Assembly (NCBI GenBank): GCA_964599635.1
Contig: CAZRGM010000009.1
Coordinates: 74,742 to 138,741 of the forward strand
Length of the DNA stretch: 64,000 nt
DNA from: WJMT01 sp964599635
GTDB taxonomy: Bacteria; Acidobacteriota; Aminicenantia; Aminicenantales; Aminicenantaceae
Direction: 5' to 3'
Both the position numbers and the translations under genes were made by a program. Position 1 is the first letter of the stretch, and the number at the start of each line of letters is the position of its first letter. This document shows, piece by piece, positions 15,637 through 25,180 of this stretch. The notes beneath the pieces are model-generated. The model was not told where the DNA came from, searched no databases, and was given only the letters and a program-made list of their open reading frames with translations.

Positions 15637-16719
15637 TCAATTTGATGTTGAGTTTTTGGAATTTGGTTTTAATTTTATATAGCCTAAAAATTTCAGCAGA
15701 ACAAAGCAAACCGCAAAAATAATGACAATAAGCAGGATTCTGATCTCTGTATTCACATATTCAAAAAGCACTCCGAATATAGAAAATAAAAACGAGATAA
15801 AGGTGAGGATCAAAGTGGTTTTTGTCTCTGAGACTTTTTTCTGTAAAAACCGGTAGTGAAAATGACCCATATCTTTGGTAAAGATATTCTGTCCTTTTGA
15901 AATTCTTCTTATGATGGTGATCACGGTTTCCAGTATGGGCAGAAACAGAATAATAATGGGGATGAGCAGAACAATGGCTAAAGAAGCCTTTCTTTGAATG
16001 GCAGCCATGGAAAGACAGGCAAGAATAAAACCGATTATCAGGCTTCCCGAATCCCCTAAATAAAGTTTGGCTTTGGGAAAGTTAAAAGGATAAAATCCAA
16101 TGATCACCCCAGAGAGAACAGCAATGATCAAAACCAGCAAAAATTGAGAGGACAGAAAAGCCAGAACCCCCAAAGAAACAACGGCAAAAAAGGAGATTCC
16201 TGCAGCCAGCCCGTCAATTCCATCCACAATATTAATGGCATTGGTGATCAAGCAGATCCACAAAACAGTTAAAAAGAATGAAGTAAATACACTGATTCCC
16301 TGGGAACCAATAAAAGGTATGCTGAGCTCGCCTATTTTTAAGCCCGCAAAATAAATCATGGAGGCAGCCAAGACCTGGACAAGGAATTTTTTCCAGGCAA
16401 CTGTTCCAATAAAGTCATCATACAAGCCTAAGCTAAAAATAATCAGCAGTGCGATGATCAATAAAGGCAGATCAACAGTTCCCTGGAATTGGATGGGAAC
16501 ATGAGGGACCACAAAAATCCAGACAAATAAGATAGAAACAAACAGTGAAAAAAATATGGAAATACCGCCTAATCTGGGGGCTTCTTTTTGGTTAAAAACC
16601 CGGCTGTTGGATTTGTTCAATGATTGATTCCTGAAAATGAGCTTAATTAAAGTCAGGGTGAGAATAAAGGAAATCAGACCTGCTATAGCAAATGTTTCAA
16701 CAATGACCCATGGTTTCAT
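15637..16719 (-). CDS. WecA/TagO-like undecaprenyl-phosphate sugar-1-phosphate transferase (MraY family)
   Basis: A polytopic membrane enzyme (~11 helices) with the MraY-family cytoplasmic motifs in order: RLGGISIFF, LGLYDDFIG (Asp-Asp), NAINIVDGIDGLAAG, YLGDSGSLIIGF and HFHYRFL. It would attach GlcNAc- or related sugar-1-phosphate to undecaprenyl phosphate and so start a lipid-linked glycan. I chose the ATG at 16719 because GAGG lies nine bases upstream; the TTG five codons earlier overlaps that ribosome site. A second initiating enzyme, PglC-like, is at 61221. Confidence 0.9.
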   Translation of the reverse strand: MKPWVIVETFAIAGLISFILTLTLIKLIFRNQSLNKSNSRVFNQKEAPRLGGISIFFSLFVSILFVWIFVVPHVPIQFQGTVDLPLLIIALLIIFSLGLYDDFIGTVAWKKFLVQVLAASMIYFAGLKIGELSIPFIGSQGISVFTSFFLTVLWICLITNAINIVDGIDGLAAGISFFAVVSLGVLAFLSSQFLLVLIIAVLSGVIIGFYPFNFPKAKLYLGDSGSLIIGFILACLSMAAIQRKASLAIVLLIPIIILFLPILETVITIIRRISKGQNIFTKDMGHFHYRFLQKKVSETKTTLILTFISFLFSIFGVLFEYVNTEIRILLIVIIFAVCFVLLKFLGYIKLKPNSKNSTSN

Positions 16720-16804
16720 CAAATCTGTCCTCAATCAGTATTTATTAGTTCCCAATCACTTTAACATATTTTGAGTTTTACCTTAAATATTTAGTTAAAA
16801 TAGA

Positions 16805-16860
16805 AAGCATTTCCAATTCCGTAATCAATTTTATTCGTCTGGTAAGGGGACGGGGCAGTG
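16805..16860. repeat. Half copy of the inverted-repeat element seen at 47744
   Basis: GCATTTCCAATTCCGTAATC and the following TTTATT...CTGGTAAGGGGACGGGGCA align with the left end of the element at 47744-47968 (GCAATTCTCATTCCGTAAAC, TTTATT, CTGATAAGAGGAAGGGCA). Only one end is present, and it stops just before the stop codon of the secreted SGNH protein. Confidence 0.5.
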
Positions 16861-16866
16861 GATTAT

Positions 16867-19209
16867 TCAGTCTATTTCCGTGTAAACAAGCCCGCTTTCT
16901 CTTCCGTAGCTGTCCAGAGCGGTTATGGCATATTTATACAGCTTATCCTTGTCCACATTGCGGTGCCAGTACTCAAAAGTACTGGAACTTAGTTCTGATA
17001 TCAATGCCGCACCCTCATCTTCAACCAGATAGATCCTGTATTTTTCTATGATGTCTTCATTCTGGTCATTGGCTTCCCATTTCAGAACATTCACATATTC
17101 CACCAAAGATAAAGACCGGTTTTCCTTCTTCTCCCCGCGGAAATTGGCAGGCGGATAAAGAGGGGGGAGTTTGATAAACACGTCAACATCCACTTTTTTG
17201 GGACTGTTGGTGGCATTGTCTGAAGAGATGGTGATCTCTCCTTCATGAAGCCCATACGACAAATCCGCCATGTCCACCATGACTTCAATAGAGTCCCACC
17301 CACCTGTGGAACTCCCTGAAGAAGGAGAAACGCTCAGCCAATCCTTGTCAGTGCTGATTTCATAGTCCAATTCTCCTCCTCCGCTGTTTTTTACTTTAAA
17401 GTTTTTCGAAGGAATCTCTGTCTCCGTGATTTCTGCCTCGAAATAAAGAGAATTCTTATTGAGGCTGATAGTGGGGGGCAGAGATGCCGCATAGGCGTTG
17501 TACCAGGTTTGTGCCATGATTTGGTACCCTGTTTCATTGGGATGTGTGGTGTCGCTGAATAGGTTTGTCCATCCGCCCGGATAACTCAGAAAGGCATTAA
17601 AAATATCAGCAAAATGAATACTGGGATTGGAAGCTATCGCCGTGATCTTTCCATTGAGCGCCCTGATGCGATCTTCGATGATGCCTTCCCAGCCCATCCT
17701 TGGAATGATGGTGCCTAGAAAGGTTTTCATGTTGAAATTGACGCAAATATTCGCCATCTGCTCTAAATTATAAGCAGCCGAGTCTATGGAAATACTGGTA
17801 TCTTTAATATCATTGGTCCCTTCCATGATATAGATGGTTTTAGCCTGGTCGCTCGTGATCACAGAATTGATTCGGCTCAATCCTCCAGATGTGTATTCCG
17901 CTCCTTTTCCGCGGTTTAAAACTGAAGCATTGGGATTGACACCGCTTCGAAGAAGGTCCTCCAAACGGGGCACATAGCCTTTATCCGGAGCTGGCTGGAG
18001 GTTAATAATCCCGGAAGTGATGCTGTCCCCAAAAGCAATATGTTTATTGTTATCCAGTTCCTGGATATAAAGAATTGGCTCAGGTCCGCTTCTTTTAGAA
18101 AAAAACCTCTCCTGCAGTCTGGTATTATTGAGGAGAGCCGCTTTAATTTGATCTTCAGACTCCCAGAGAATCCAGGTTTTTCCTTGTAAAGAGACCATTT
18201 TGGGAGGGCGGGCGGCATTCTTACTTCCTGGTATTTCAACCCCCTGGGACCATTCGCCTCCTCTTTTGGTTTTCAAACAAATCTTTTGCGTGCCGCCATT
18301 ACTTTTTAACCAAACCACAACTGGAACGGCCCTAAAAGATAAATCCATATAAGGAAAAGTATCTGCCTCATTCCTGTTGTCTGTGATCTTTTCCTCCAAA
18401 GACCACTGATATCCATCCCAGTATGAATAATAGAGCTCATAATCCTCTCCGTCATAAGAGCTCCACACCACATGGATAAAATTAAAAGGATCCAAAACCG
18501 CACTGGGAGATAAATGAGGAACATTTGGGGATTGATTTAAGGTGGAGATTTTTTTCCAGGTTCCTGCTTCATAAGACGTAAACAAGATTTCATCACGATT
18601 CCTGAACTGCCCCACCCAGAAAAGCCATACCGTTCCCAATTCATCAATCAATAATTGAGGGTCTAGACCCGAATAAGAATTGATTTCCCACTTCTGATCC
18701 AAAGAAACATTTTTGACGATGATTCTATTTTCTCCCTCTTCATAATGGACCCAGGCAGTCCATAAATCATTAGCCGGAGAGAAATCCAGCGCGGGTGAAA
18801 AATTAAATCCGGCTTCATCAAATGTCAGGCAGGTTTGGTCCACAGCCGTGTCATTTTCCAAGCGGGCTAAATAAACATCACTCTGTTGGTTCTGTCTCTC
18901 TTCCCACAGCAGCCATCTATTTCCAAACCTGTCTATCCGGGTGCTGAGAGAAACGATGCTTTTTCCTTCGCCTCCGGTTTGAAGGCCCATGATTTTGGAT
19001 TCCTGTTTTCCCGGAGATATCATCCTGAAATCCCCAGAGGAAGAAACATAGATAACCTGGATATTCCCGGTTGAATCAAAAAAAGGCTGGGCTTCTTTTC
19101 CCTGAATCGATAAGGTTCTTTCTTCGGCCGCAGAAGGAGTCAAGGAAACAGAACCTATAAAAAATATAAAAAGGAACCATTCAAAAATTGAAAAGAGTTT
19201 CTTTTTCAT
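16867..19209 (-). CDS. Secreted beta-propeller / SGNH hydrolase / BACON / Fn3 protein
   Basis: Residues 1-28 are a signal peptide ending SAA. About 30-370 is a repeat of propeller-type blades (VVWSSYDGEDYELYYSYWDG and similar). An SGNH/GDSL hydrolase domain covers about 385-570, with AFGDSITSG (Ser near 394), EGTNDIKD near 464 and the catalytic Asp/His in DTTHPNETGY near 550. A BACON-like beta domain (KDWLSVSPSSGSS) spans 575-690, and an Fn3 domain fills the C-terminus. SGNH enzymes often deacylate carbohydrates, so a polysaccharide esterase acting outside the inner membrane is likely. AGGGG lies eight bases before the ATG. It has its own promoter. Confidence 0.8.
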   Translation of the reverse strand: MKKKLFSIFEWFLFIFFIGSVSLTPSAAEERTLSIQGKEAQPFFDSTGNIQVIYVSSSGDFRMISPGKQESKIMGLQTGGEGKSIVSLSTRIDRFGNRWLLWEERQNQQSDVYLARLENDTAVDQTCLTFDEAGFNFSPALDFSPANDLWTAWVHYEEGENRIIVKNVSLDQKWEINSYSGLDPQLLIDELGTVWLFWVGQFRNRDEILFTSYEAGTWKKISTLNQSPNVPHLSPSAVLDPFNFIHVVWSSYDGEDYELYYSYWDGYQWSLEEKITDNRNEADTFPYMDLSFRAVPVVVWLKSNGGTQKICLKTKRGGEWSQGVEIPGSKNAARPPKMVSLQGKTWILWESEDQIKAALLNNTRLQERFFSKRSGPEPILYIQELDNNKHIAFGDSITSGIINLQPAPDKGYVPRLEDLLRSGVNPNASVLNRGKGAEYTSGGLSRINSVITSDQAKTIYIMEGTNDIKDTSISIDSAAYNLEQMANICVNFNMKTFLGTIIPRMGWEGIIEDRIRALNGKITAIASNPSIHFADIFNAFLSYPGGWTNLFSDTTHPNETGYQIMAQTWYNAYAASLPPTISLNKNSLYFEAEITETEIPSKNFKVKNSGGGELDYEISTDKDWLSVSPSSGSSTGGWDSIEVMVDMADLSYGLHEGEITISSDNATNSPKKVDVDVFIKLPPLYPPANFRGEKKENRSLSLVEYVNVLKWEANDQNEDIIEKYRIYLVEDEGAALISELSSSTFEYWHRNVDKDKLYKYAITALDSYGRESGLVYTEID

Positions 19210-19245
19210 GCGAATAACCCCTAGTTAATTAGGCTTTTTTTAATT

Positions 19246-19275
19246 ATTTTACATCAAAAAAAAATAGAATATCAA
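19246..19275 (-). promoter_or_regulatory. Sigma70-type promoter of the propeller/SGNH gene
   Basis: On the minus strand, TTGATA (19275-19270), 18 bases containing a T-run, then TAAAAT (19251-19246). The start would fall near 19239, giving a leader of ~30 bases that contains the AGGGG ribosome site. Confidence 0.45.
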
Positions 19276-19344
19276 TAAGCAAAGCGTCCTTAGTACCTAA
19301 TTCCATGACTGTATCATTGAATAAGAGATTCTTCCAGCATCCCC

Positions 19345-21843
19345 TTAGAAATTTTTCTTCTTGCGAAAGAAAAAGAATAAAAACAGCAAACTCAACAGCG
19401 AAAAAAATGAAATTAGATATCCAGCCAAAGGATAAAATCGCTTTTCTTTGACCTGAACTTGAGAGTTTTCTTCCACATAAACCGCGGGCATGACATCCAA
19501 AAACTTCTCCATAGGCTTTTTCTTTCCATCCACATAAGCCCTATGATGCGGGAGAGGACGAGGAATGACCACATAACCTGATGATCCTTTAGGAAGATGG
19601 ATCCTCATCTCTCCGACTGAGCTTTCATATTTTAAGTTATCCGCTTTTACAGTCGGAGGGTATTCATTGATATCAGAGATCAAATAGGGACCATCCGGGC
19701 ATGCTGAATTTTCCACCACAGCCAATGCAGGCTCCAGCCGGTGGATTTTATAATTCTGGGTATAGATTTCATTGGCTTCATGTAAAAAATATTGAAAGGA
19801 AAGGCCGGTTTTTTCTCCGTTTACTGTCAAATAGCTCGGAATTTCCTCTTTCTTTTGAGCTGACCAGGCAGAGAGCCTTGAACGGGTTTTTTTATTCTCA
19901 AGCTCCAAAGAAAATTGATGCTCTCCTCTTCTGAGTTTTACCGGCTCTTCAAAATCAAAATACACCCAGGTATTATCCTGGATATGTTTTTTATTTTTTT
20001 TTGAAACCCCGATGAGTTTATTTTGGGAATCATAAAGCTTTAGCAAAACATTTGAATCAAAATTTTCATCTCTGTAAGTCCCCAGAAAAAGATTGACCGC
20101 TGCTAAATCTCTGCTCTCTTCATTATAAAAATGCTGGGACAGTCTGTTAAAAGGCAGAGGCGGAGAAGGAACTTGATCTAAAGAAAAATGCTTTAAAAAA
20201 TAAGGGGCCTTCGTGAAATTAACATTTTCCTTATAAACAAAAATATATTTAACAGCAAACAGGTTCATCAATGGAGACGATAAATCAAGGTCCCGAACTG
20301 AAAGGGTGAAAGAAGTGGGGCTTGACCTGGGAGGCGTGGCCAGAGAAAGCAGGAGTTCTTTTTCTTCCCTGCTTCTAAAGGTATGACGAAACCACTCAAA
20401 AAAACCGTAGGAGGATAAGGTTCCTGATATATTGAATGAATAATCCGCAATAATGGACTGGCAGTCCTTTATATTCTTTTTTACAAACTCAATAGAGGGA
20501 GTCAAAGGGAAAAAATATCGAGAAGGAGTGGGGCCGTTAAATTGATTGAAATATCTTTTCTGATCCCCGAATTGAACCACAAAGATTAGGATAATCAAGA
20601 CTGGAACAACTACTTTAAATAACTTTTTAAGCTTGTATTTAAACTGATCAATGAATTCAATAAAAAAAGAAGAAAGAAGAGCGAGGGATAAACCGAGAAG
20701 GGCATTGATGATAAACCAGTCATTAAAAGAGAATACCGGAATTCTTCTTATGATATTTTTATCTATGAGACCATATCGAATCACAATGGAAATAATCAGA
20801 AGAAGAAGAGAAAAGATATAGAATGACTTCCAGTTTTTTGTTTTTTTCTTGACCCAAAAATACAAAAAACTGAGCAGAGTGAAAAAAGAAGCCAAAAAAC
20901 CTATATACACGGATCTTCCCAAACCGAATTCCTTTGAGAAATGAGGATTATAGGTGTATAAATCACCTATTTCTTTTATATTGAGAACAGCGCCCCCAAC
21001 TTTTCTGTAAGAAAGGTCTGCTCTCTGAATTAAATCCACCAAATTCAATAAATAATGACTTGAGATCATAAAACCAAAAGCCATGAATAAGAGAGGAAGA
21101 AAGCTTTTTTTTAAGAAATAACCAATGTTTTTTGGATTGAATATATTGTAGATGAATATCAATAAGGCAGCTGCATAGAATCCTAAAGCCGCCACACCAG
21201 GATAGCCTCCATTAATTAAAAAAACGGATGCCAGCGTAATCAAAAAAAGATATCTCTTTTTCTCATGAATGAGATAGAGAGCGACAGCCCAAAAAAGCCA
21301 GGGAATCCATAGGGAAGTCTCAACTTGAGCCCAAAAAAACCAGGCGGCATTAAAGCCGCACAGCATGTAAACCATTCCCCCAAAAAGAGAGGCCGGATAA
21401 GAAAGAAATAATTTTAAAAACAGGTAGGTTCCAAACCCGGCTATAATCAGTTTGATCAACTGTGAAAAATAATAAGCGACCGGATCATTAGGGATGATCA
21501 TATAGACAAATAGGCTGGGCTTCCAGATCATCCCATAGAGTTTTTCAGCCATATCAAGTTTTTTTTCATTAAAATTTTTTAAATAAGAATGAAATTCCAG
21601 TTTGTTTTCTCTTAATCCCGGGAATCGGGCGTCTAAAATATCTGACCTTCTCTGACAGCGGACATCCAGGTGGGAAGAAGCCACAGAAGAATATCCTGGA
21701 TACGAGACCAATAAGTCAAAGGGTCCTGTCGTCTCTTTGTCAAACGGATTGGCTCCAATCGCAAGGATAGAGAGCAGGACAAAAAAAAGAAAAGCCAAAA
21801 GATGCCTGTTTTTAAATGCGCTGTTCTTTATTGCTGGGGTCAT
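19345..21843 (-). CDS. YfhO-family membrane protein, copy 1
   Basis: An 832-residue protein. About 12 membrane helices occupy residues 15-430, with GANPFDKETTGPFDLLVSYPG in the first periplasmic loop and YMLCGFNAAWFFWAQVETSLWIPWLFWA. A periplasmic beta-rich region follows (about 440-790), then one last helix before a basic tail. YfhO proteins are GT-C-like, and some help add sugars to surface polymers. It overlaps the next gene upstream by four bases (ATGA) and is a clear tandem paralogue of it. It is the last gene of the large minus-strand operon. The acceptor is unknown. Confidence 0.8.
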   Translation of the reverse strand: MTPAIKNSAFKNRHLLAFLFFVLLSILAIGANPFDKETTGPFDLLVSYPGYSSVASSHLDVRCQRRSDILDARFPGLRENKLEFHSYLKNFNEKKLDMAEKLYGMIWKPSLFVYMIIPNDPVAYYFSQLIKLIIAGFGTYLFLKLFLSYPASLFGGMVYMLCGFNAAWFFWAQVETSLWIPWLFWAVALYLIHEKKRYLFLITLASVFLINGGYPGVAALGFYAAALLIFIYNIFNPKNIGYFLKKSFLPLLFMAFGFMISSHYLLNLVDLIQRADLSYRKVGGAVLNIKEIGDLYTYNPHFSKEFGLGRSVYIGFLASFFTLLSFLYFWVKKKTKNWKSFYIFSLLLLIISIVIRYGLIDKNIIRRIPVFSFNDWFIINALLGLSLALLSSFFIEFIDQFKYKLKKLFKVVVPVLIILIFVVQFGDQKRYFNQFNGPTPSRYFFPLTPSIEFVKKNIKDCQSIIADYSFNISGTLSSYGFFEWFRHTFRSREEKELLLSLATPPRSSPTSFTLSVRDLDLSSPLMNLFAVKYIFVYKENVNFTKAPYFLKHFSLDQVPSPPLPFNRLSQHFYNEESRDLAAVNLFLGTYRDENFDSNVLLKLYDSQNKLIGVSKKNKKHIQDNTWVYFDFEEPVKLRRGEHQFSLELENKKTRSRLSAWSAQKKEEIPSYLTVNGEKTGLSFQYFLHEANEIYTQNYKIHRLEPALAVVENSACPDGPYLISDINEYPPTVKADNLKYESSVGEMRIHLPKGSSGYVVIPRPLPHHRAYVDGKKKPMEKFLDVMPAVYVEENSQVQVKEKRFYPLAGYLISFFSLLSLLFLFFFFRKKKNF

Positions 21844-24323
21844 TTTAATCTGATTATTCCCCTAAAAATAAAAAGAATAACAAAAATAAATAATCCAGCA
21901 ACAGATAACATAAAACCTGCAGCAGGATAAAAAGTCTTTTCTTTGAAACAAACTTGGGAATTATTTCCAACAGAGACCGCAGGCATCACTCCAAGAAATC
22001 GTTCCATGGATTTTTTTCCCCCATCCACATAGGCTTTATAACGATGGTCAGGGCGGGGAAGGACTACGTACCCTGAAGATCCTTCGGGAAGACGGATTTT
22101 GACCTCACCCCCAGAGCTTTCATGCGCAAGATTTCTGTTTATTATATTCGGAGGGTCTTCATCAATATCGGAAATCAAATAAGGGCCTTCCGGGCAGTTT
22201 AAATTTTCCACCACAGCCACCGAAGGCTCCAGCCGGTGAATCCGGTAGTCATCATCATAAATATCCGTGGCTTCATGCAATGAGTATCTGAAGGAAAGAT
22301 CGGTTTTCTCTCCGTTAACGGTCAAGAAACTTTTGACTCCCTCAGTTCTTTGGGTAGCCCAACCGGAAAGCATGGAGCGGGTCTTTTGATTCAAAAGACG
22401 GATGGAAAATTCATATTCCCCCTTTTCCAGTAGAATGGGCTTTTCAAATTCAAAATATATCCAGGTATTATCTTTGATGTACCTCTTTTCTTTAACCGTC
22501 ATCCCCAGAAGTTCCTGACTCTGGGAGTCAGCTAATTCTAAGCGCACATCGGAGTCAAAATTTTCATTCCGGTAGTTTCCGATAAAAAGATTGATCCCGG
22601 ATAAACTTCTCTTTTGAGATACTTCAAAATGCTGAGTCAATTCATTAAAAGGAAGAGGCGGTGAAGGAGTGTGGGTGATTCCGGGCTGAAGAAAAAAATG
22701 AGGGAGCTCAATAAATTTTCTGTCCTGGGCATCGATCAACAAATACTTGACCGCAAAAAGATTCATGAGGGGTGAGGAAAAATCAATGTGGCGCACTGAA
22801 ATACTAAAAGAAGTGGGGCTTACGTCTGATTTCGGAACAAGGGAAGTCAGGAGTTTTTTCTCCTCACTGCTTCGAAAAGAATGCCGGTACCACTCAAAAA
22901 AACAATAAGAGGATAAGGTTCCTGACACATTAAAGGATTTATCTGCAATGATAGACTGGTAATCTTTGATATTATCTTTAACAAATTGAATGGAAGGCGT
23001 TACCGGAAAAAAATATTTAGAGGGAGTTTCTCCGTTGTATTCATTGAAATATCTTTTTTGATCCACAAACTGCACCGCAAAGAAAACGATCAGAAGGGGA
23101 ATCACCAATCTAAAAACTGGGGATTGCTTTTTATTGAGTTTGTAAAAAAATTCGATAAAAAATGAAGAAAGCAGAGACAGGGATAATCCAATCATGACAG
23201 TCATTCTCCGCCAGGCATGCGAAGCAAACATAGGGATTTTGCGTATAAGGGCCGGATTTATCAAACTGTAGGTGATCAGAATAGAGAGGACCATTAAAAG
23301 GATTGAAAAAAGGTAAAATGTTTTCCACCTCTTTGACTTTTCTTTTGTCCATAAATACAGAAAGCTGAGCAGCGAAAAAACAAAGGCGAGAAAACCACTG
23401 TAAACCGCTGTTTCCACATGAATTTCGCTGGAATCATATAAATTACGGACCTTTTTCAAATCAATCCCTGCTTCAGCAGCTTGCCGGTAGGATAAATCGA
23501 CTGTTCTGGTGATATGGATGAGCTTAAATAAGTAATCACTGGATATCAAAAATGCAAACCCTATAAACAATAAAGGGAGGAAGGTCCTTAAAAAAAACAG
23601 ACGAATCGTTTTCTGATTGAAAATATTATAGATGAAAATCAGCAGAGCCGCGGCATAAAATCCATAGGCTGCCACTGCAGGGAAGGCTCCCTTAATTAAA
23701 AAAACGCTCACGAACGTGACCAAAAAAAGATATTTGCTTTTATTTTTAGTCAGATAAAGAGTCACCGCCCATAACAGCCAGGGAATCCATAGGGAGGTTT
23801 CGACTTGAGGCCAAAAAAACCAGGCAGCATTAAACCCGCACAGCATGTAAACCATTCCTCCAAAAAGCGCGGCCGGATAAGACAGAAACAGTTTCAGAAA
23901 AAGATAGGTTCCCAATCCGGCAATGATCAATTTTATCAACTGCGAAAAATAAAAAGCGACCGGATCATTGGGAATGACCATATAGATAAAAATGCTGGGC
24001 TTCCATATAAATGAATATAATTTTTCAACAATTTGAAACTTCTTCTCGCTGATATTCCGAAGACCCTGGTAAAATTCTTTTTTTTGCTCATTCAATCCAG
24101 GAAATCTTGCATCCAGAATATCCGAACGCTCCCGGGAACGAACCTCCATGTTGGGATAAGCCACCGATGAAAAACCGGGATAGGACACCAGAAGGTCAAA
24201 AGGACCCGTTGTCTCCTTGGCAAAGGGGTTTGCTCCAATGGCGATGATGGATAGAAGAACAAAAAGAAGGAGAGCCAAAAAATTTTTATATTTTGAGGCT
24301 GAAGTCTTTATGTAAGCGGCCAT
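21840..24323 (-). CDS. YfhO-family membrane protein, copy 2
   Basis: An 827-residue protein with the same plan as its neighbour: N-terminal helix, GANPFAKETTGPFDLLVSYPG loop with several acidic and aromatic residues, YMLCGFNAAWFFWPQVETSLWIPWLLWA, ~12 helices, a long beta-rich periplasmic part (residues ~440-785) and a final helix. The two copies share long near-identical stretches, so the duplication is local. Keeping two suggests different donors or acceptors. There is no ribosome site in front of the ATG; the methyltransferase stop is 21 bases upstream. Confidence 0.8.
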   Translation of the reverse strand: MAAYIKTSASKYKNFLALLLFVLLSIIAIGANPFAKETTGPFDLLVSYPGFSSVAYPNMEVRSRERSDILDARFPGLNEQKKEFYQGLRNISEKKFQIVEKLYSFIWKPSIFIYMVIPNDPVAFYFSQLIKLIIAGLGTYLFLKLFLSYPAALFGGMVYMLCGFNAAWFFWPQVETSLWIPWLLWAVTLYLTKNKSKYLFLVTFVSVFLIKGAFPAVAAYGFYAAALLIFIYNIFNQKTIRLFFLRTFLPLLFIGFAFLISSDYLFKLIHITRTVDLSYRQAAEAGIDLKKVRNLYDSSEIHVETAVYSGFLAFVFSLLSFLYLWTKEKSKRWKTFYLFSILLMVLSILITYSLINPALIRKIPMFASHAWRRMTVMIGLSLSLLSSFFIEFFYKLNKKQSPVFRLVIPLLIVFFAVQFVDQKRYFNEYNGETPSKYFFPVTPSIQFVKDNIKDYQSIIADKSFNVSGTLSSYCFFEWYRHSFRSSEEKKLLTSLVPKSDVSPTSFSISVRHIDFSSPLMNLFAVKYLLIDAQDRKFIELPHFFLQPGITHTPSPPLPFNELTQHFEVSQKRSLSGINLFIGNYRNENFDSDVRLELADSQSQELLGMTVKEKRYIKDNTWIYFEFEKPILLEKGEYEFSIRLLNQKTRSMLSGWATQRTEGVKSFLTVNGEKTDLSFRYSLHEATDIYDDDYRIHRLEPSVAVVENLNCPEGPYLISDIDEDPPNIINRNLAHESSGGEVKIRLPEGSSGYVVLPRPDHRYKAYVDGGKKSMERFLGVMPAVSVGNNSQVCFKEKTFYPAAGFMLSVAGLFIFVILFIFRGIIRLK

Positions 24324-24344
24324 TTTGATTTCATGGATACTTTG

Positions 24345-25169
24345 TTAAAATGGAACCAGTTTTTGATACTTGGCAATATAGCCCCTGCCCAAAAAGCCGA
24401 TTTTTGTTCTTGATAATCTCTCCATCTTAAGGCCCCGGGATATATTAAATCGATGGAATACCCGATTAAAAGGCCACGGAATCGGCTGAAAATGATAATA
24501 ATTAAACTCGCGCAGGATAAGACCCTCACTTTTTGCCTTATTATTAAAACTTCCGGGAATATGAGTTCTGAATGGTGGATACAGTAAAGACTTTTTTCTT
24601 AGGATATTCTTTTTTATAAACCCTTTTATTTTTTGACCTATCAAATTATGAACAAAAGGTTCAAATATACGAGCTGGTGATAATCTGTTAGAAAGTGAAA
24701 TGACCGCAAATCCCCCTGGTTTTAATACCCTTGATATCTCATGAAGTGCTTTTTTATCTTCATTGAGATATTCAATAACTCCAGCACAAATGATCCCATC
24801 AAAACTTCCATTTTTAAAAGAGAGATTTTCTATATCTCCATTTATCAACGGATACTTTTCTCCTCCGGTTTCTTTAAATATTTCGCGCAGCATTTCAAAG
24901 GAATAATCCATCCCAAAGGGATTGAATTTTTTCTCCTCTAAAACCTGAAGCATTTCACCCGTTCCACAACCAATGTCGATTATCTTTCCATTTTTTTTAA
25001 AATCTGAAAGCATTTCTGCCATATATCTCATGCGAACAGCTAACACGGGATATAAAACTTGATGACCTTTCTTTATATAATGATCTTTGTGGTATTCTTT
25101 AGAATACTCATCAAAATAATCCTTGATGTAATTTTTCTGCTTGTTTTGGTCTTTAAAAACAGGGCTCAT
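24345..25169 (-). CDS. Class I SAM-dependent methyltransferase
   Basis: A 274-residue methyltransferase. Motif I is IIDIGCGTGEMLQVL, then GMDYSFEML (adenosine-binding acidic position), GDIENLSFKNGSFDGIICAGVIEYL and VLKPGGFAVISLSN. An N-terminal helical part (YFDEYSKEYHKDHYIKKGHQ) is typical of glycan or quinone-type methyltransferases. Its position between a deacetylase and two YfhO genes suggests it caps or decorates the exported polysaccharide. The specific target cannot be read from sequence. Confidence 0.85.
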   Translation of the reverse strand: MSPVFKDQNKQKNYIKDYFDEYSKEYHKDHYIKKGHQVLYPVLAVRMRYMAEMLSDFKKNGKIIDIGCGTGEMLQVLEEKKFNPFGMDYSFEMLREIFKETGGEKYPLINGDIENLSFKNGSFDGIICAGVIEYLNEDKKALHEISRVLKPGGFAVISLSNRLSPARIFEPFVHNLIGQKIKGFIKKNILRKKSLLYPPFRTHIPGSFNNKAKSEGLILREFNYYHFQPIPWPFNRVFHRFNISRGLKMERLSRTKIGFLGRGYIAKYQKLVPF

Positions 25170-25180
25170 TTCTGCTGAGA

